Assembly: GCA_947044365.1 (NCBI GenBank) | Contig: OX345636.1 | Coordinates: forward strand, 12,791,309-12,855,308 | Direction of reading: 5' to 3' | Origin: Petrosia ficiformis | Taxonomy: Eukaryota > Porifera > Demospongiae > Haplosclerida > Petrosiidae | Length of the DNA stretch: 64,000 bases | In this document: piece after piece, positions 34,471 to 46,583 of the stretch | Layout: every line of letters begins with the position of its first letter | Numbering within the stretch: the first letter of the stretch is position 1 | Translations under genes and position numbers: made by a program | The notes under the pieces: model-generated | What the model was told of the DNA's origin: nothing | What the model saw: only the letters and a program-made list of their open reading frames with translations | The model's database searches: none

Positions 34471-36925
34471 TCAGTAGCTTGTTTCTTTGTTTGATAGACT
34501 TGTTTCACAGTCTTCATTTGTGTCTTTTTTAACTTCTCTTTGGACTTCTTTTCCTTTTGCTCTGCTTTTTTCTTCAATTGTAGTTGTCGTTGTTGCTTTT
34601 TCTCTTCTCTTTCTTTTTTTTTCTCTCTCTTTTTCTTCGAGTTTCTCTTGTTTCTTTCTTTCTTTCTCCTCAAGTGCAGCAAGTGATAAAGCACTAGTGA
34701 GAAGTCTAGCACGAGATATTTTTTCAGGTCTAGAAGGTGTGGTTTTACTAGGATAAACTAAGAATTTAGACAATGTAGACTCTGAACTGGATGGTGATGA
34801 TTTTGCATTCTGTATCTGTGTTTCAGGAGTTGTTTCCTGATGATCCAATGTAGAAATAGATTCTGAAGTATTAGTGATGCATGATCCTCGCTCATTGCTC
34901 AATATATGAGATGTCAAATCTGATGATAGATTAGGACCTGAATCTGCTGTCTGTATAGGGATTTGCGGACTAATTGAGGAAAGATGAGCTACAACAGAAA
35001 GGCCACCATTGTCATCGTGATCATTAAGTAAAGAAACACTGCTGTGAGTGGGTAAAACCTCTGGATGATTAATCTCAAGCCACTGAACATAGTCTGCATC
35101 ATCAAAAATATCGTAACCTTCCTCGTAGCGTTTTAGAAATAGTGTGACTTGGTCTTCATTAAACTCCACAAAATCATGTGTCTCCTTTGGCATAGGTGAG
35201 TGTGAAGGAGACTGACTTGTTTGCATACCATCACTTGAATGACATATATCATTTGCATCTTTGTTTGAAATAGTACTAGTGTCTACTTCTGTATCACAAA
35301 ACGGAACTTTAATAGCAGAACGATTGAATGGGTACACACCACAGGTTTTGAATCCAGCCATGATGTTTGCTGGTACAACTGCTTTTAGCCACGCCTGAGA
35401 GAAGAGCCTGTTGAAATTAAACTTTGTGATTACTTTGCCAGGATTCAAACGAGTAAAGTCATGACAAACTGCACTCCAGTGAGACTTGAGTGGTGAAAAT
35501 ACGTCACAGTCTAAAGGTTGTGTCTCATGTGTAGTGTGCGGAGGTAGACAGAGTATTACTATCTTCTTCTCTCTGGCCAGTCTTATAACTTCTGGTTGGT
35601 AGTGTGTACCATGCCCATCAAGCAAGAGGAATAGTGGAAGTTGAGGAACTGCATAATCAAGAAAGTGCTCGGTTAGCCACCCTTCAAATAATACAGTAGT
35701 TATCCATCCTTTATCACTCAAACCATATCTAGTTCCGGGAATCTCATTTGCTGTCCACGCATGGTTGAGCTTTTTGGCTTCAAAGATCACCATCGGTGGG
35801 ATCACTTGACCAGGTGCATTACCACAAGCTACAACAGTAATCTGGCCTTTCCTCCCAGATGTTCGATTACGAACCTTTTTAACACCCTTCTTCGTTATTA
35901 TGTTGGGAGATTTTGGATCCAGTGGCATCCTTGTTTCATCAACATTATATATTCTGGCTGGGTGATTCAATAAATCATTCTGTGTTAAGGTATCTTCCAG
36001 CAGATCAAAATACTGTTTCATTGTGACTTCATTTACTGCATCCATTCGAACATGAGCAGTATTATCTCCCTTCCTAAGTGATAAGTCATGCTGTCTCTCT
36101 AAAAAAACGACGCCACCATCCTTGGCTGATTTTCTTTCCTCGAAGAACTCCCTTGTCTGTGGCAACTGACTGAGCAATACCCAACACCTCCCTGCGTGTT
36201 TTGCCATAGCCAATAGAAGCACAGGATTTTACAAATGATGCTAGTTCTTTCTCTTCTTCTTCATTCAGATAACATTCTGGACCCGGCTTTTTACCATGCT
36301 TCACATGTCCACTTAGTCTGTTTTTGAGGGTGGTTTTTGGTACCCCATGATCTACAGCAGCTCTGGGATCAAGTATAATATACGGGCAGAGCAACGTAGC
36401 GATCTAATGAAGCCACAAGAGTGTTACAAGTGTTCCACCCACCATTTCCGGATTCGTCACCTTATTAATTATGCACGATAGGTGTGGCAGGTTGTAACAT
36501 TGCATATTGCTCGCTAACATGCTGATGATATCCCTACCGACAAGAGGCCTAAACTGGGGGGGCTGCGCCCCCCCAGACCCCCCCTGTTTGTCAGGAACAG
36601 CACTGGGCCTATCGGCCCAGCGTAAATGTCAAACAGTGGATTAAATAACACCACACCTATCCGCAAATGGTGGGCGGAACACTTGTAAACACTCTTGTGG
36701 CTTCATTAGATCGCTACGTTGCTCTGCCTGTATATTATACTTGATCCCAGCTCTGTTTATACCACTCTTACCAGTCTCTACAGCTTCCATCGCTGCTACC
36801 ATTCGTTCATTGGTCCACTGCTTTCGTTTATTCTTCTTAACTGGAGATCTGACAATTATAGCAGGAGCTGACTGTGAGCGTTTCTTCTTGATAGATCTCC
36901 TCTTTTGCCTTCCTCTACGAAACAT
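34471..36925 (-). pseudogene. pogo-like transposase, interrupted
   Basis: The DDE transposase of the surrounding element. The start (MFRRGRQKRRSIKKKRSQ) leads to a psq-type helix-turn-helix (KQWTNERMVAAMEAVETGKS). A MITE at 36365-36748 then splits the frame exactly inside GINRA|AVDHGV. A CENP-B-type second DNA-binding part follows (KPGPECYLNEEEEKELASFV). A run of seven A at 36101-36107 shifts the frame; six would keep it open. The catalytic core has NVDET, LLLDGHGTH and QPLDCDVF with 35 residues between the last two Asp (DD35D). The tail is Ser/Thr-rich, then Lys/Glu-rich, and ends at 34471. Two independent lesions make it inactive as read. Confidence 0.85.
36365..36748. mobile_element. MITE inserted in the pogo transposase gene
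   Basis: The 384-bp insert begins GGGATCAAGTATAATATAC and ends with its inverse. The inverted ends run about 80 bp with few differences. AGCTCT flanks both sides (36359-36364 and 36749-36754). Taking out the insert and one AGCTCT rejoins the transposase frame exactly. The interior is GC-rich with CTGGGGGGGCTGCGCCCCCC. Confidence 0.92.
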
Positions 36926-37320
36926 AACTTGACCTAGTAAAGGATTAAAAGGCTGTTAAAACACGTTTTGTTGACACAGTTTACTTACAGCAACAATCCT
37001 ATATATAGAGATTCGTAAATTTACGGTCACGTTTGTAGTCTTCCGTTTATTCTAATGTTGTTACGCCTCGGGAAAACTGGTCAATAGTAGGTACTGGTCG
37101 ATAAATGGTCGCTTACGCTACATTATAAATTATAAATCATTTCTATTATGTACACTTACTGTACCACTATCTGCAATTTTATCATTTATCTACTTTTCAA
37201 GAGCAAGTAAACATTACCTAATAAGAAATAATAAATAACTGTGTGAAAGGAAGCTAAGCATTGATGTGGTGAGTCCTATATATTGTATGCAGGAGATGTC
37301 ACCATCATACAATATATTGT

Positions 37321-37476
37321 ATATAGTATGCTAATAGGTCTGAATATAGGACCCTCGTTTTGTGTCCTCGGATGTGATATAGCCCTCACAGGCTCAGGCT
37401 ATATCACATCCTTGGACACAAAACTCAGGTCCTATATTTTGTATATAGGACCTATTAGCATACTATATAATATACA

Positions 37477-37526
<50 letters not shown>
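37321..37526. repeat. Foldback repeat followed by (AT)n
   Basis: ATAGTATGCTAATAGGTC..GATGTGATATAGCC (37323-37386) is inverted at about 37402-37470. A run of TA dinucleotides follows at 37480-37526. The identical copy at 46861 starts downstream of this. Confidence 0.75.
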
Positions 37527-37528
<2 letters not shown>

Positions 37529-38295
37529 ATTATTGATCTTTCAGGATACAATATTTTGATTCATTGATTTCCTGCACAAAACAGCTGAATAGCAAGTCTT
37601 TGATCAAACAACAGTCACAAAACTATTGATTCTCACAAACACAGTCATATTTTATATAATTATTTAAAATTACAATTCATGTAGATCAATGCACAAGTTA
37701 AACACTACTCCACATGTACAAATAACAAGCTGGACTCTACATTAGATGTTATGTGTGTTTCAAAAATAATTCATGTTTTTAACAATTTTGATTATGATTA
37801 TCACATAAATTTTGTGTTGCAAAATTGCTGGTTGAAAGAAATGTTTTATCAACATTAACGTTGTGAAGTCTCTCTCATTATCAGAAGAAGTAAAAAGATC
37901 CACAGTGTTTGGTATATAGGTATATAAGGAGAGGAAGATCATCATAATGTCTGAAGTAATATCATACATAGAAAAGATATGCAGAGAATGGATTATAAAA
38001 AAATATACCCTTATAATTAATTATTCCATTTACTACATATATAACTAAATAAACTTTAATACATTCATAAACAGAATAACCTCTAAACATCATTAGCAAC
38101 TGAGTTTTACCAGGTCATTTGCTTTTGTAGCTTAGACAAGCTTAAGGAGGGGCTGGTTACACCAGACTGTAAATTACATAGTAACTGGAACAATAAATAA
38201 TTGTGTGCATACAATATAATGCAAACAGAATATAATTTTAATGATAATATAGGAATATCACAAAAAATATACAGAATTAACTATAGTTAAGACTA

Positions 38296-38412
38296 AATGA
38301 TGAAGATGATTGGCTTGAAGCTATCGAAGTTCCTGAAGCTCCTGTTTACCGCTTTGTCTTCACAGATACTAAGTTTCATCAACTTCCTGTGAAAAAGATT
38401 ATCACACAATAA
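38296..38412 (+). other. Conserved short open stretch (possible exon)
   Basis: Plus strand reads NDEDDWLEAIEVPEAPVYR then VFTDTKFHQLPVKKIITQ and a stop. The diverged copy at 42455 keeps most of it open with conservative changes, and the copy at 51695 lacks 9 bp in frame. The minus strand is also open after a CACAG acceptor. I cannot tell the strand, or whether it is translated. Confidence 0.3.
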
Positions 38413-38579
38413 TGATTATTACAATCACTTTCCTAAAGCCACTCCCATTGAAGGGAAATTTCAACATGAACTACACGATCCCATTCCCACTATAATAATT
38501 ATATATGTAAATAGAATGAATAACATTTTTAAAATGAAAAGGCATGTAAAAGGGTCAAAACTGAAAAAGCACATTAACA

Positions 38580-38755
38580 AGATTGGGATGGTACCTTAGC
38601 AACAAGATTAAACTAACCACTTCCACATAACAACCCTATACATAAGTATATATAGGTGGAAAGTGAAGCACAAAGAGGTTAGACTTATGGAGGGTTGTTA
38701 CGTGGACGTAGTTGGTTTAATTGTGTTGCTAATGCACCACCCCAATCATCAATAC
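38580..38755. mobile_element. Foldback MITE, GATTGGGATGGTACCTTAGC ends
   Basis: The left arm 38580-38640 (GATTGGGATGGTACCTTAGC..CACTTCCACATAACAACCC) is matched in inverse at about 38690-38752. Copies: about 42748-42920 (diverged), 47820-47995 (identical) and 51980-52150. A relic with GGTACCTTAGCAGT is at about 420. Confidence 0.7.
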
Positions 38756-39269
38756 ACACAGTTGATAATGTGTAGTACACATATGCTTAAAGAAGAGCCC
38801 ACGAGTCGAGGTAGGCGTTTCTTCTAAATTATTGAACAGTTTGAAACTTTCCATAGAATTATTTGCCATGCAGAGCTGTCACAATATTATAATAAATTAT
38901 GTCGATTATGACATGTGCTGATCATATGCACATGCTCAGTTCAGAAAGCAAAATGGCATCTAGATCAGCAATGATGGCAACAATCTTCCTCAGTGGCAGA
39001 TCTAGGCCCCATAAATTTAACACAACCACATGGTAATGACTGTTTGATGGCTGAATTACTTCAGTTCTAGCAAGAAAGGTATTCATTTATACTTAGTATC
39101 AAATAGTATTTTGAATATATACATGTAGCATGTAGTTAAAATGCTGGTATAACTCACAGATTGCACTATATTGGCATTTTTATTGGTCAAAAATCACTGG
39201 AGTGATGTCCAGTATTGCCTACACCAGTCCTATGATAACTCAGGACTGTCCTGTTATATATGCACTAGA

Positions 39270-39670
39270 GGTAACATTGTATCTGGAGGATCCCTCCATG
39301 GGCCGGAGTACTGGGACAGTACAAGGGACACCCCTTCAACTATGTATTAGGATAACCATGTGTCTGGAGGATCCTTTAAGGAAAGTACTAGTACAGTACA
39401 AGGGACATCCCTTCAAATATGTATTAGGCTAACCATGTGTCTGGAGGATCCTTTAAAGGAAGTACTAGGACAGTACAAGGGATATCCTTTGAACAATTTG
39501 TTAGGATAACCTTGTGTCTGGAGGATTCTGTAAGGGAAGTGGTAGGACAGTACAAAGGACATCCATTCAAATATGTATTAGGATAACCATGTATCCGGAG
39601 GATTCTTTAAAAGAATTCTCAGTCTAGGACATCCCTTCAACAAAGCTATATAGTATCCCAAGGATCTTTG
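39270..39670 (+). repeat. ~78-bp minisatellite, about five copies
   Basis: Units share TGTCTGGAGGATCCTTTAA..AGTACTAG.ACAGTACAAGGGA.ATCC. The identical array recurs at 48510-48910, and a longer diverged array at 53290-54130. Open frames across it are by-products. Confidence 0.85.
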
Positions 39671-39903
39671 AAGAGATTCTAAGGACATACACTTGATCAT
39701 TATACTAAGTGACCAAACCACTGACTATAATAGAAGTCGGAGTTTACAATATTTTGACAATATGGTGTAAATATATATTTGTGACGAAAATGATGAAGAG
39801 TAAACCATTATTATACAAATGTTCATATAACAATAGTATTTGTTGTATAGACTAAATATGGAAGGAGTAAATAAGTCAACAGAATGGAGTCAAAACATCT
39901 AAT

Positions 39904-40305
39904 TAGTGTTGTTTTAGTTAACTAAAACTAATACTAAATCTAAAACCTTTTTCTATTTTAGTTTATAACTGTAACTAAAATATATTATTGATGGCCTTTT
40001 AGTTATAGAACTATAACTAATATGGATGTTTTGGTTAACTAAATGTACTTGCAATGGATTTTTAGTTAACGACTAATGTACTTATAATTACACTAAGAAG
40101 CAGTGTACAGTTTTAATTTCAGTATAATTCCTCATTGTACTGTAGGTCAAATTTAAAACCGACATATTAGTATTTGCATTTATAATTTTAGTTAACTGAA
40201 ACAGCACTATGAAAACTATTAGTTAACTATAACTAAAATATAATTGAAAATATTAGTTAACTATTACTAAAACAGCATTTCAAAAATGAAACTAAAACAA
40301 CACTA
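39904..40305. mobile_element. hAT MITE with 8-bp duplication CATCTAAT (copy A)
   Basis: Ends TAGTGTTGTTTTAGTT / AACTAAAACAACACTA. CATCTAAT flanks both sides (39896-39903 and 40306-40313). The interior repeats TTAGTTAACTA. The third, diverged copy of this flank at about 54313 (ACATCTAATGTGCTG) has a single CATCTAAT and no element, i.e. the empty site. Confidence 0.92.
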
Positions 40306-40334
40306 CATCTAATGTACGTGTAAGGTAGATTTCC

Positions 40335-41301
40335 TACTAATACTACCAGACATGTATCAACAACACCTCTCAGTTCACTCCTATCCTATAGACAAAGTGA
40401 TATACAAGAATGAAGAAGAAAGTAAGTCATTATATATAATAACAAAATAATATATTATTGACTGGTAGCAGACTACTTGTTATGACATACATACATTATA
40501 CATATTCTAAATGTTTAACTGGACAATCAACCAAAAATGATTGACAAATAGAATATATTGTGTGCTGCTATGGAATGTTGTATATACTTGATTATTTTAA
40601 TGTCATTTAATTACACAATATCAGAAGATTATTTCATAATTTAACGGATTCTTTACTTTTTTTATTGATGGAATAGTGCTATGGCCAAGTCAAACTGGCC
40701 CTGAATTGGTTTGAATTGATAAGCTTGTTAATTGTAAAGGTGTGGCCCTTTTACTTTGCTATGCAGCTACTTAATACAATATAATGTGATTTGAACTTGG
40801 AACGAAGATTGCTCTCAATGTAGCTTGATTAATACACGTGATATAGTTACCATTTTGTCATGCATGACTATTTACTAAGAAAGATAATTATAATAATGGA
40901 GTAAAATTGGTCATTATTTCATATAAGGATAGTATAGTAGATATATTACGCATTCAAAATAGTATAATACTTAAACAAACCACAGAATACAATAATTTCA
41001 TGCTTGAGTAAGAACAAAAACATCCTGATATAACCCTAACAATTTCAGTACACCTAACATAATTCTTATACCATATGAGACTATAATTATAAATGTAACA
41101 TAATTTCGTGACTTCTTATATGAAGAAACAACCATGTATCTCTAAATTGCTGGCTTTGTGATGTCATCATTCAATAATCATGGCCAACTTTCTCTTGTCT
41201 GAACATTACATTTTATTGTTATGTTTCTTGTAATATTTGTTTTCTCTCTGGCTATATATATAGTTAAGGAATTATATGGTGTAACAATTGAGGAGTTTTG
41301 A
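40335..41301 (+). pseudogene. Orphan NLR 3' end (copy 1)
   Basis: From 40339, matches the last part of the NACHT-LRR exon (MYQQHLSV..SYPIDKVIY) up to the same donor at 40422. An intron follows, then a 38-nt last exon at 41264-41301 (ELYGVTIEEF, stop). The intron carries an extra insertion at about 40912-41150 that the intact NLR lacks. No NACHT or other LRR sequence is present upstream, so it cannot make a receptor. Confidence 0.85.
40912..41150. mobile_element. ~240-bp MITE in the orphan NLR tail
   Basis: Present between GGAGTAAAA and ATCTCTA, where the intact NLR intron (33150) has no insert. The same sequence lies in inverse orientation at 43087-43156 plus 46690-46830 (split by ISL2EU) and at 52323-52540, and in direct orientation at 50152-50390. 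Ends resemble TTGGTCATTATTTCATA and TATATGAAGAAACAACC. Confidence 0.7.
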
Positions 41302-43249
41302 GTTATAATTACTTTCTTCAAAAAGACAGTCCATTAAATATTTCTATAAGGTGAATGATAATTATGTACAAATTACAAGATCATTAATTTAGGTAGCTAA
41401 TAACCATAGTATCATCATTATAAATTTAGGAAATATTCATTATTAATTTATTTTTGATTGAACTTGTGATATTAATAATTATTATAATTAATTATTGTGT
41501 TCATTATAAATTGTAATTCATTTCTATTATGTATACTTACTGTACCACTATCTGCAGTTTGTAAACTTTATACTTTTCAAGTGCAAATAAACATTACCTA
41601 ATAAGAAATAATTAGTAAGTGATGCTTGTTTCACCTACCTGCCCACTCAGTAATCTGATATAAAAAAACGCAATTCAGATTTGTTACAAACCAAGTTACT
41701 ATTTCAACTCCATTAAAGTACGTAGCGTGAACATTTCATATTGTGTCCGCAATTATTGATCATTCAGGATAAAATATTTGATTCATTGATTTCCTGTGCA
41801 AAACAGCTGAATAGCAAGTTTTGGATCAAACAACAATCACAAAACTATTGATTTTCACAAACACAGTCATATTTTATTAAATTACAATCATGTAGATCAA
41901 TGCACAAGTTAAACACTACTACAAGTAACAAGCTGGACTCTACATTAGATGTTATGTGTGTTTCAAAAACATATATAATTCATGTCTTAAACGATTTTAA
42001 TTATGATTATTACTTAATTTTTTTTGGCAAAATTGCTGTTTGATCATGAAAATTAAAGAAATGTTTTCTCAATGTTAACGTTGTGAAGTCTCACTCTTAT
42101 TATCACAAGTAAGGAGTAAAAACACCCAGTGTGTCATATATAAGAGGAAGATCATCATAATGTCTGGAGTAATATCATACTTAGAAATGATAAGCAGAGA
42201 CTGGATTATAACAAAATATACCCTTATAATTAAACAAACTTTACTTTAGAATAACCTCTAAACATCATTAACAACTGCATGAGTTTTACCAGATCACTTG
42301 CTTTTGTAGACAAGGAGGGGCTGGTTACACCAGGCAGTATATATAATTTTACAGTGTTTTATAGTAACTGGAACAATAAACAATTGTGTGATAATATTCA
42401 TTAGCAAACAGAATATAAGTTTAATGAATTAACTATAATAGTAAAGATCTAAAAGATGAAAGATGATTGGCTTGAAGCTCTTGAAGTTCCTGAAGCTCCA
42501 GTTTACAGCTTGGTCTTCACAGATACTAAGCTTCATCAACTTCCTGTGAAAAAGATTATCACACAATAATGATTATCACAAAGGAGAATTTCCCTTTCCT
42601 AAAGCCACTCCCATTGAAGGGAAATTTCAACATGAACTACACAATCTCATTCCCACTGTAATAATTATATGTAAATACATATTATACAATAGACATTTTT
42701 AAAATGAAAGGCATGTAATGGGGTCAAAACTGAAAAAGCACATGAACAAGATTGGGATGGTACCTTAGCAACAAGATTAAGCTAACCACTTCCACATAAC
42801 AACCCTATACATAAGTATATATAGATGGAGTAAAAGCGAAGCACAAAGAAGTTAGACCTATGTAGGGTTGTTATGTGGAAGTAGTTGGTTTAAATTTGTT
42901 GCTAATGTACCACCCCAATCATCAATACACACAGTTGATACTGTATAGTACACATACCGTTTATGCTTAAAGAAAAGTGCAGGAGTTTATTTCTTTTCTG
43001 GACCTAAGGCATTTATTCAAGGTAGGCGTTTCTTCTATTAAAAATTATAGAACAGTTTGAAACTTTCCATATATCAGAATCAATCTTAGGTTGTTTCTTC
43101 ATATAAGAAATCATGAAATTATATTACACTTATATAGTCTCATGTGGTATAAGAATGGCACATATTCATTTTTTATAATCGTTTAATAAAAAATTACGGT
43201 CCAGGGGGGTGCGCGTTAATTAGGACTAGAATCTAGATGGTGTACAGCA

Positions 43250-44621
43250 ATGGTGCACTTCTGTTGTGTTCCTGGATGCTCGAACAATTCATCTAGAGAA
43301 GCCCATCTCTCCTTTTTTTCACTTCCCCTCAAGCGAAAGAAGGTATTGAAGCAGTGGGTTCACGTTATTGGAAGGAAAAATCTGAGTATCAACAAACATA
43401 CCCGTGTCTGTAGTGAACATTTTGTACAAGCAAACGGTCGTTTACTGAGAAAGGACGAAGCGCCTTCTGCTCGTGTTCCATGTGGTAGTGAGCCTAAAAA
43501 AAAACGTAAACCTCCTAAGGATAGAAGCTCAATTATAAATGACGAAGAAGAAACAGAATCTGGTAGAGATGAGGATGAGGCATATAGCACACAAGATGCC
43601 TGTGTTCAAACAGAGAAGATGGTTTCTGACGAACAGAGAGCCCTGCTGAACAAAGTTGAGTCTTTACAGTCAGTCTTAAAAGAGAAAGATCAACAACTTA
43701 CCAAGCTAAAGTTTCGTTTAATGAACATCAGAGATGATGGAACTCAAATAATGTTTTATACTGGATTCCAGTCTTACCAGGCTATTGAAGCTTTTTACCA
43801 TTTTCTTGGACCAGCTGCAGAGTGTCTGTTATTCATCAGACAAGACAGTATCTAGTAAAAAGAAAAGGAGGGACCGGTCATTATCTCCAATTGAAGAGTT
43901 GTTCATGACTTTAATACGTTTACGTGTGGGACTGATGGAGCAAGATTTAGCATACAGATTTGGTGTATCACAATCTACTGTATCAAGAATTATAATAACG
44001 TGGATAAATTTCTTGTACCTTGAATTAAAGAAGATACCATTGTGGCCTCCCAAGGAAATTATTCAAGTGAACATGCCAAAAGCATTTAAAGAGAAATATC
44101 AAAGAACTAGAGTCATCATTGATGCTACTGAAGTGTACATAGATCAGCCAAGATTGCCTGATATTCAACAGATGACTTTTTCAAACTACAAGAACAGTAA
44201 TACATTCAAAGGTTTGATTGGAATCTCACCTGATGGTGTAATAACCTTCATCTCTTCTCTCTATCCTGGATCAATATCTGACAAAGAGTTAACAAGGCAA
44301 AGTGGCATTCTTGATTTGCTTGAAAGCGGTGACTCTGTTATGGCTGACAGAGGTTTCGATATAGAAGATGAACTGATTTTAGGAGGCGTTCACCTAAATA
44401 TTCCACCATTTCTAAGAAATAAGAAACAATTCTCAGAGAAAGAATTAGTTGGCACTCGCCGTATTGCATCTCTCAGAATCCATGTCGAAAGAGCTATGGA
44501 ACGAATCAAGAATTATCATATTTTTGACAGATCGTTGCCAGTACAACTGACTGATATTGCTGACAGGTTGTTTTTTGTTTGCTGTGTATTGACTAATTTT
44601 CAAGAACCATTATGCACTTAA
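43250..44621 (+). pseudogene. ISL2EU THAP-DDE transposase with one frameshift
   Basis: Transposase of the surrounding element. The first frame (43250-43855) has an N-terminal THAP C2CH finger (CCVPGC...CSEHF), a basic patch KKKRKPPK, an acidic Ser-rich part and a coiled coil (ALLNKVESLQSVLKEKDQQL). It stops at 43855. The catalytic part continues in another frame to 44621: a helix-turn-helix (QDLAYRFGVSQSTVSRIII), then IIDATEVYID (D), VMADRGFD (D) and RIHVERAMERIK (E), a DDE_4 triad. The frame change is near 43825-43835. No intron fits the gap, so it is either a one-base lesion or an assembly error. All three catalytic residues are present. Confidence 0.85.
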
Positions 44622-44747
44622 ATGATTTAAGTCAATTACTTTAATGATTAATAATATAATTATTATTAAAAATGATAATTTAATATAAGGATGAAGAATG
44701 ATCAGTAAATTGAATAAGTGATATAGATAACTGGGCATTGATGCTAC

Positions 44748-46583
44748 TTAATAAATGTAACTGGGTTTGTGTTGTTGAACAATTATTTCAGGAATAATGT
44801 GATCAAAGTAGTAGTCCTCAAGTTTAGGAAGAACATTTGATATCCATCCTTGGTCAGGGTAAAGCCGTTCCACTGCTACATCTTTTGTTGTGTAAACACA
44901 AAAGTCATACCACTTGCAAAGATCAGAAGTTACATACAGCTGTAACTGAACCTGATGATAATATCCATGGTTTTTTTTCAACTGTATCTTACCATTAACC
45001 ATTGAGCAACAAAAGTCAGAACCTCGGCAAGCTTCTTTAAGTAACATTTCTGCTTCCCTATATGGACACTTGAATTCGGCAATCCCATTTGTATCGCTAA
45101 CAGAAGGATCATTGACCCACACATCTGGAGAGGCACCAAGCCAACATTTCTCTGAGTGTACTACAAAACCCGAACATGATGCTGTTAAACCAGGATGCCC
45201 ATTTGCTTGCATGTGCTCAACATACTTACATCGTGCCTTAGGCTCATTTTCTCTACCCCAGACTATTGGTTTAGGTATATGTATCATTGGCTTTGGGTAT
45301 AAGCAAAAACGAAGCAATGCTACCGTCTGTTCTTTCTGACTTATTATCCTGCCACACTTCGACCCAGTAATGCGACAACGACGTGCTTCATACCATTTTG
45401 AACAGCTGCTTTGAGATCTAGTGTCTTTTTCAAGTTTTAGCCTCTCTTCAGATGTCAGATGAATACCTTCTAAAACCTCTTCAGTAGTCACAGTTCTTTC
45501 TTCTAACTTGATATCAAAGTCTTCAATGGAATTAATATTGTTTGTGTTGGTGTTCACCAAAATATTATTCAGTTGTCTGTCTGTGTTTTCCATTGGTCCG
45601 TAGTAGCAGTGGTCATTATCTATTTTCGTGACAGAAGGAATAATAATATTAAGCAGTCCACACGGCTTATTGAAACTCAGTAGGTCACACCTCAGCTTTT
45701 CAAGTGCTACAGAAGGGTTTAAATCTCTGTGGGAGGTTGGGCGAGGGTCATAAACAACTCCTGAACCATACGATCTAACTGAAGATGTTAATCGTCTTTG
45801 GTGAGATCCCAATTGTTCCACTGGGACTATATCTACATGCTTTGATCGAGGCCTGTTCCACTGTTGTAACTTCTCTGTCGAAGTGTGATACTTTGATAAA
45901 CTTTGATAACGGCTGTAATCAACAAGGGCATAAGCTAGAGCAGCAATATGCTTGCAACTACCCTTGGGACCCATTCCAGCTGGACAACCACACTCAGCAT
46001 ATACTATTTCTGATTCATCTGAGTTTATAGCCAATTTTAAGAGATACACCCTGTCTTTTCTCATCTCGGGGAGACACTGTGCTTTAACATAAAGGATCTT
46101 GTCAACTTTAACACATTGAATTTTCTGGACATGGCCACAGATAAACAGATTTTCAGCTGACTTGTTAATTGACTTCACGTCTCCAGCAACTTTTCCATCT
46201 GTTACTGATCGGATAACAAAATATGCTACTATTTGGCTCATGCCAAACTCAAAAGGACTAGCTTTGGTAATGTCTTCCCAATCTATCTCAGGAAACATTA
46301 ATATATTATCGTGGGAGCCTTGAACTGAATTACAATGCTGCAATGCATCAGAAGATTCATTTCCACCATAGGTAGTATAGGCTTTCACCCTGAATAACGA
46401 TATAAACAGAACGGTTCTTGACATCAGTGCACTTACAAATCTCTGTTGGGCTTACCTCGCAATCAAATCCGCCTTTTTCCCCCCTTTGGACTTCCCTATT
46501 GACTCAAGAAGGTATTTGAGTTCGCAGACTTTCAGATCTTCAGGATTTCTTCCAGCCAACAAGGCCTCTATCTTGGATTCCAT
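44748..46583 (-). CDS. ISL2EU accessory protein: SAP, SWIM and YqaJ-like nuclease
   Basis: Exons 46583-46456 and 46389-44748 join in phase (AG|G) to give 589 residues. The first exon (MESKIEALLAGRNPEDLKVC, ELKYLLESIGKSKGGKKADL) looks like a SAP DNA-binding helix pair. A SWIM finger follows (C176, C178, C188, H190; CGCPAGMGPKGSCKH). The C-terminal third resembles the YqaJ exonuclease family: SKWYEARRCRITGSKCGRII, ENEPKARCKYVE, LGASPDVWV and AEFKCPY, i.e. a PD-(D/E)xK active site. Such proteins accompany ISL2EU transposases; their role in transposition is not settled. It is convergent with the transposase gene, with 126 bp between stops. No lesion seen. Confidence 0.85.

Larger units (their letters stand above)
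33526..37118 (-). mobile_element. pogo/Tigger-like transposon with TA duplication
   Basis: Inverted ends GCGTAAGTGACC / GGTCGCTTACGC extend to about 25 bp. TA flanks both sides (33524-33525 and 37119-37120). The empty site is visible in a duplicated copy of this flank (41498-41512), where ATTATTGTG runs straight into CATTATAAATTG. Subterminal copies of ATTATCGACCA near the left end could be transposase sites. It carries a broken transposase gene and a nested MITE. Length is 3593 bp. Confidence 0.92.

Noticed and set aside
37480..37526. (AT)n run as a possible origin or promoter
   Set aside because: Plain microsatellite next to a foldback repeat; no other signal.
37760..37969. 69-residue minus-strand frame repeated at 47000
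   Set aside because: Its repetition is explained by the 9240-bp duplication; no family resemblance, and the diverged copy near 42000 does not keep it open.
39202..39432. 76-residue open frames at 39202, 48442 and 53574
   Set aside because: They are read through the minisatellite units and break in the diverged copy.
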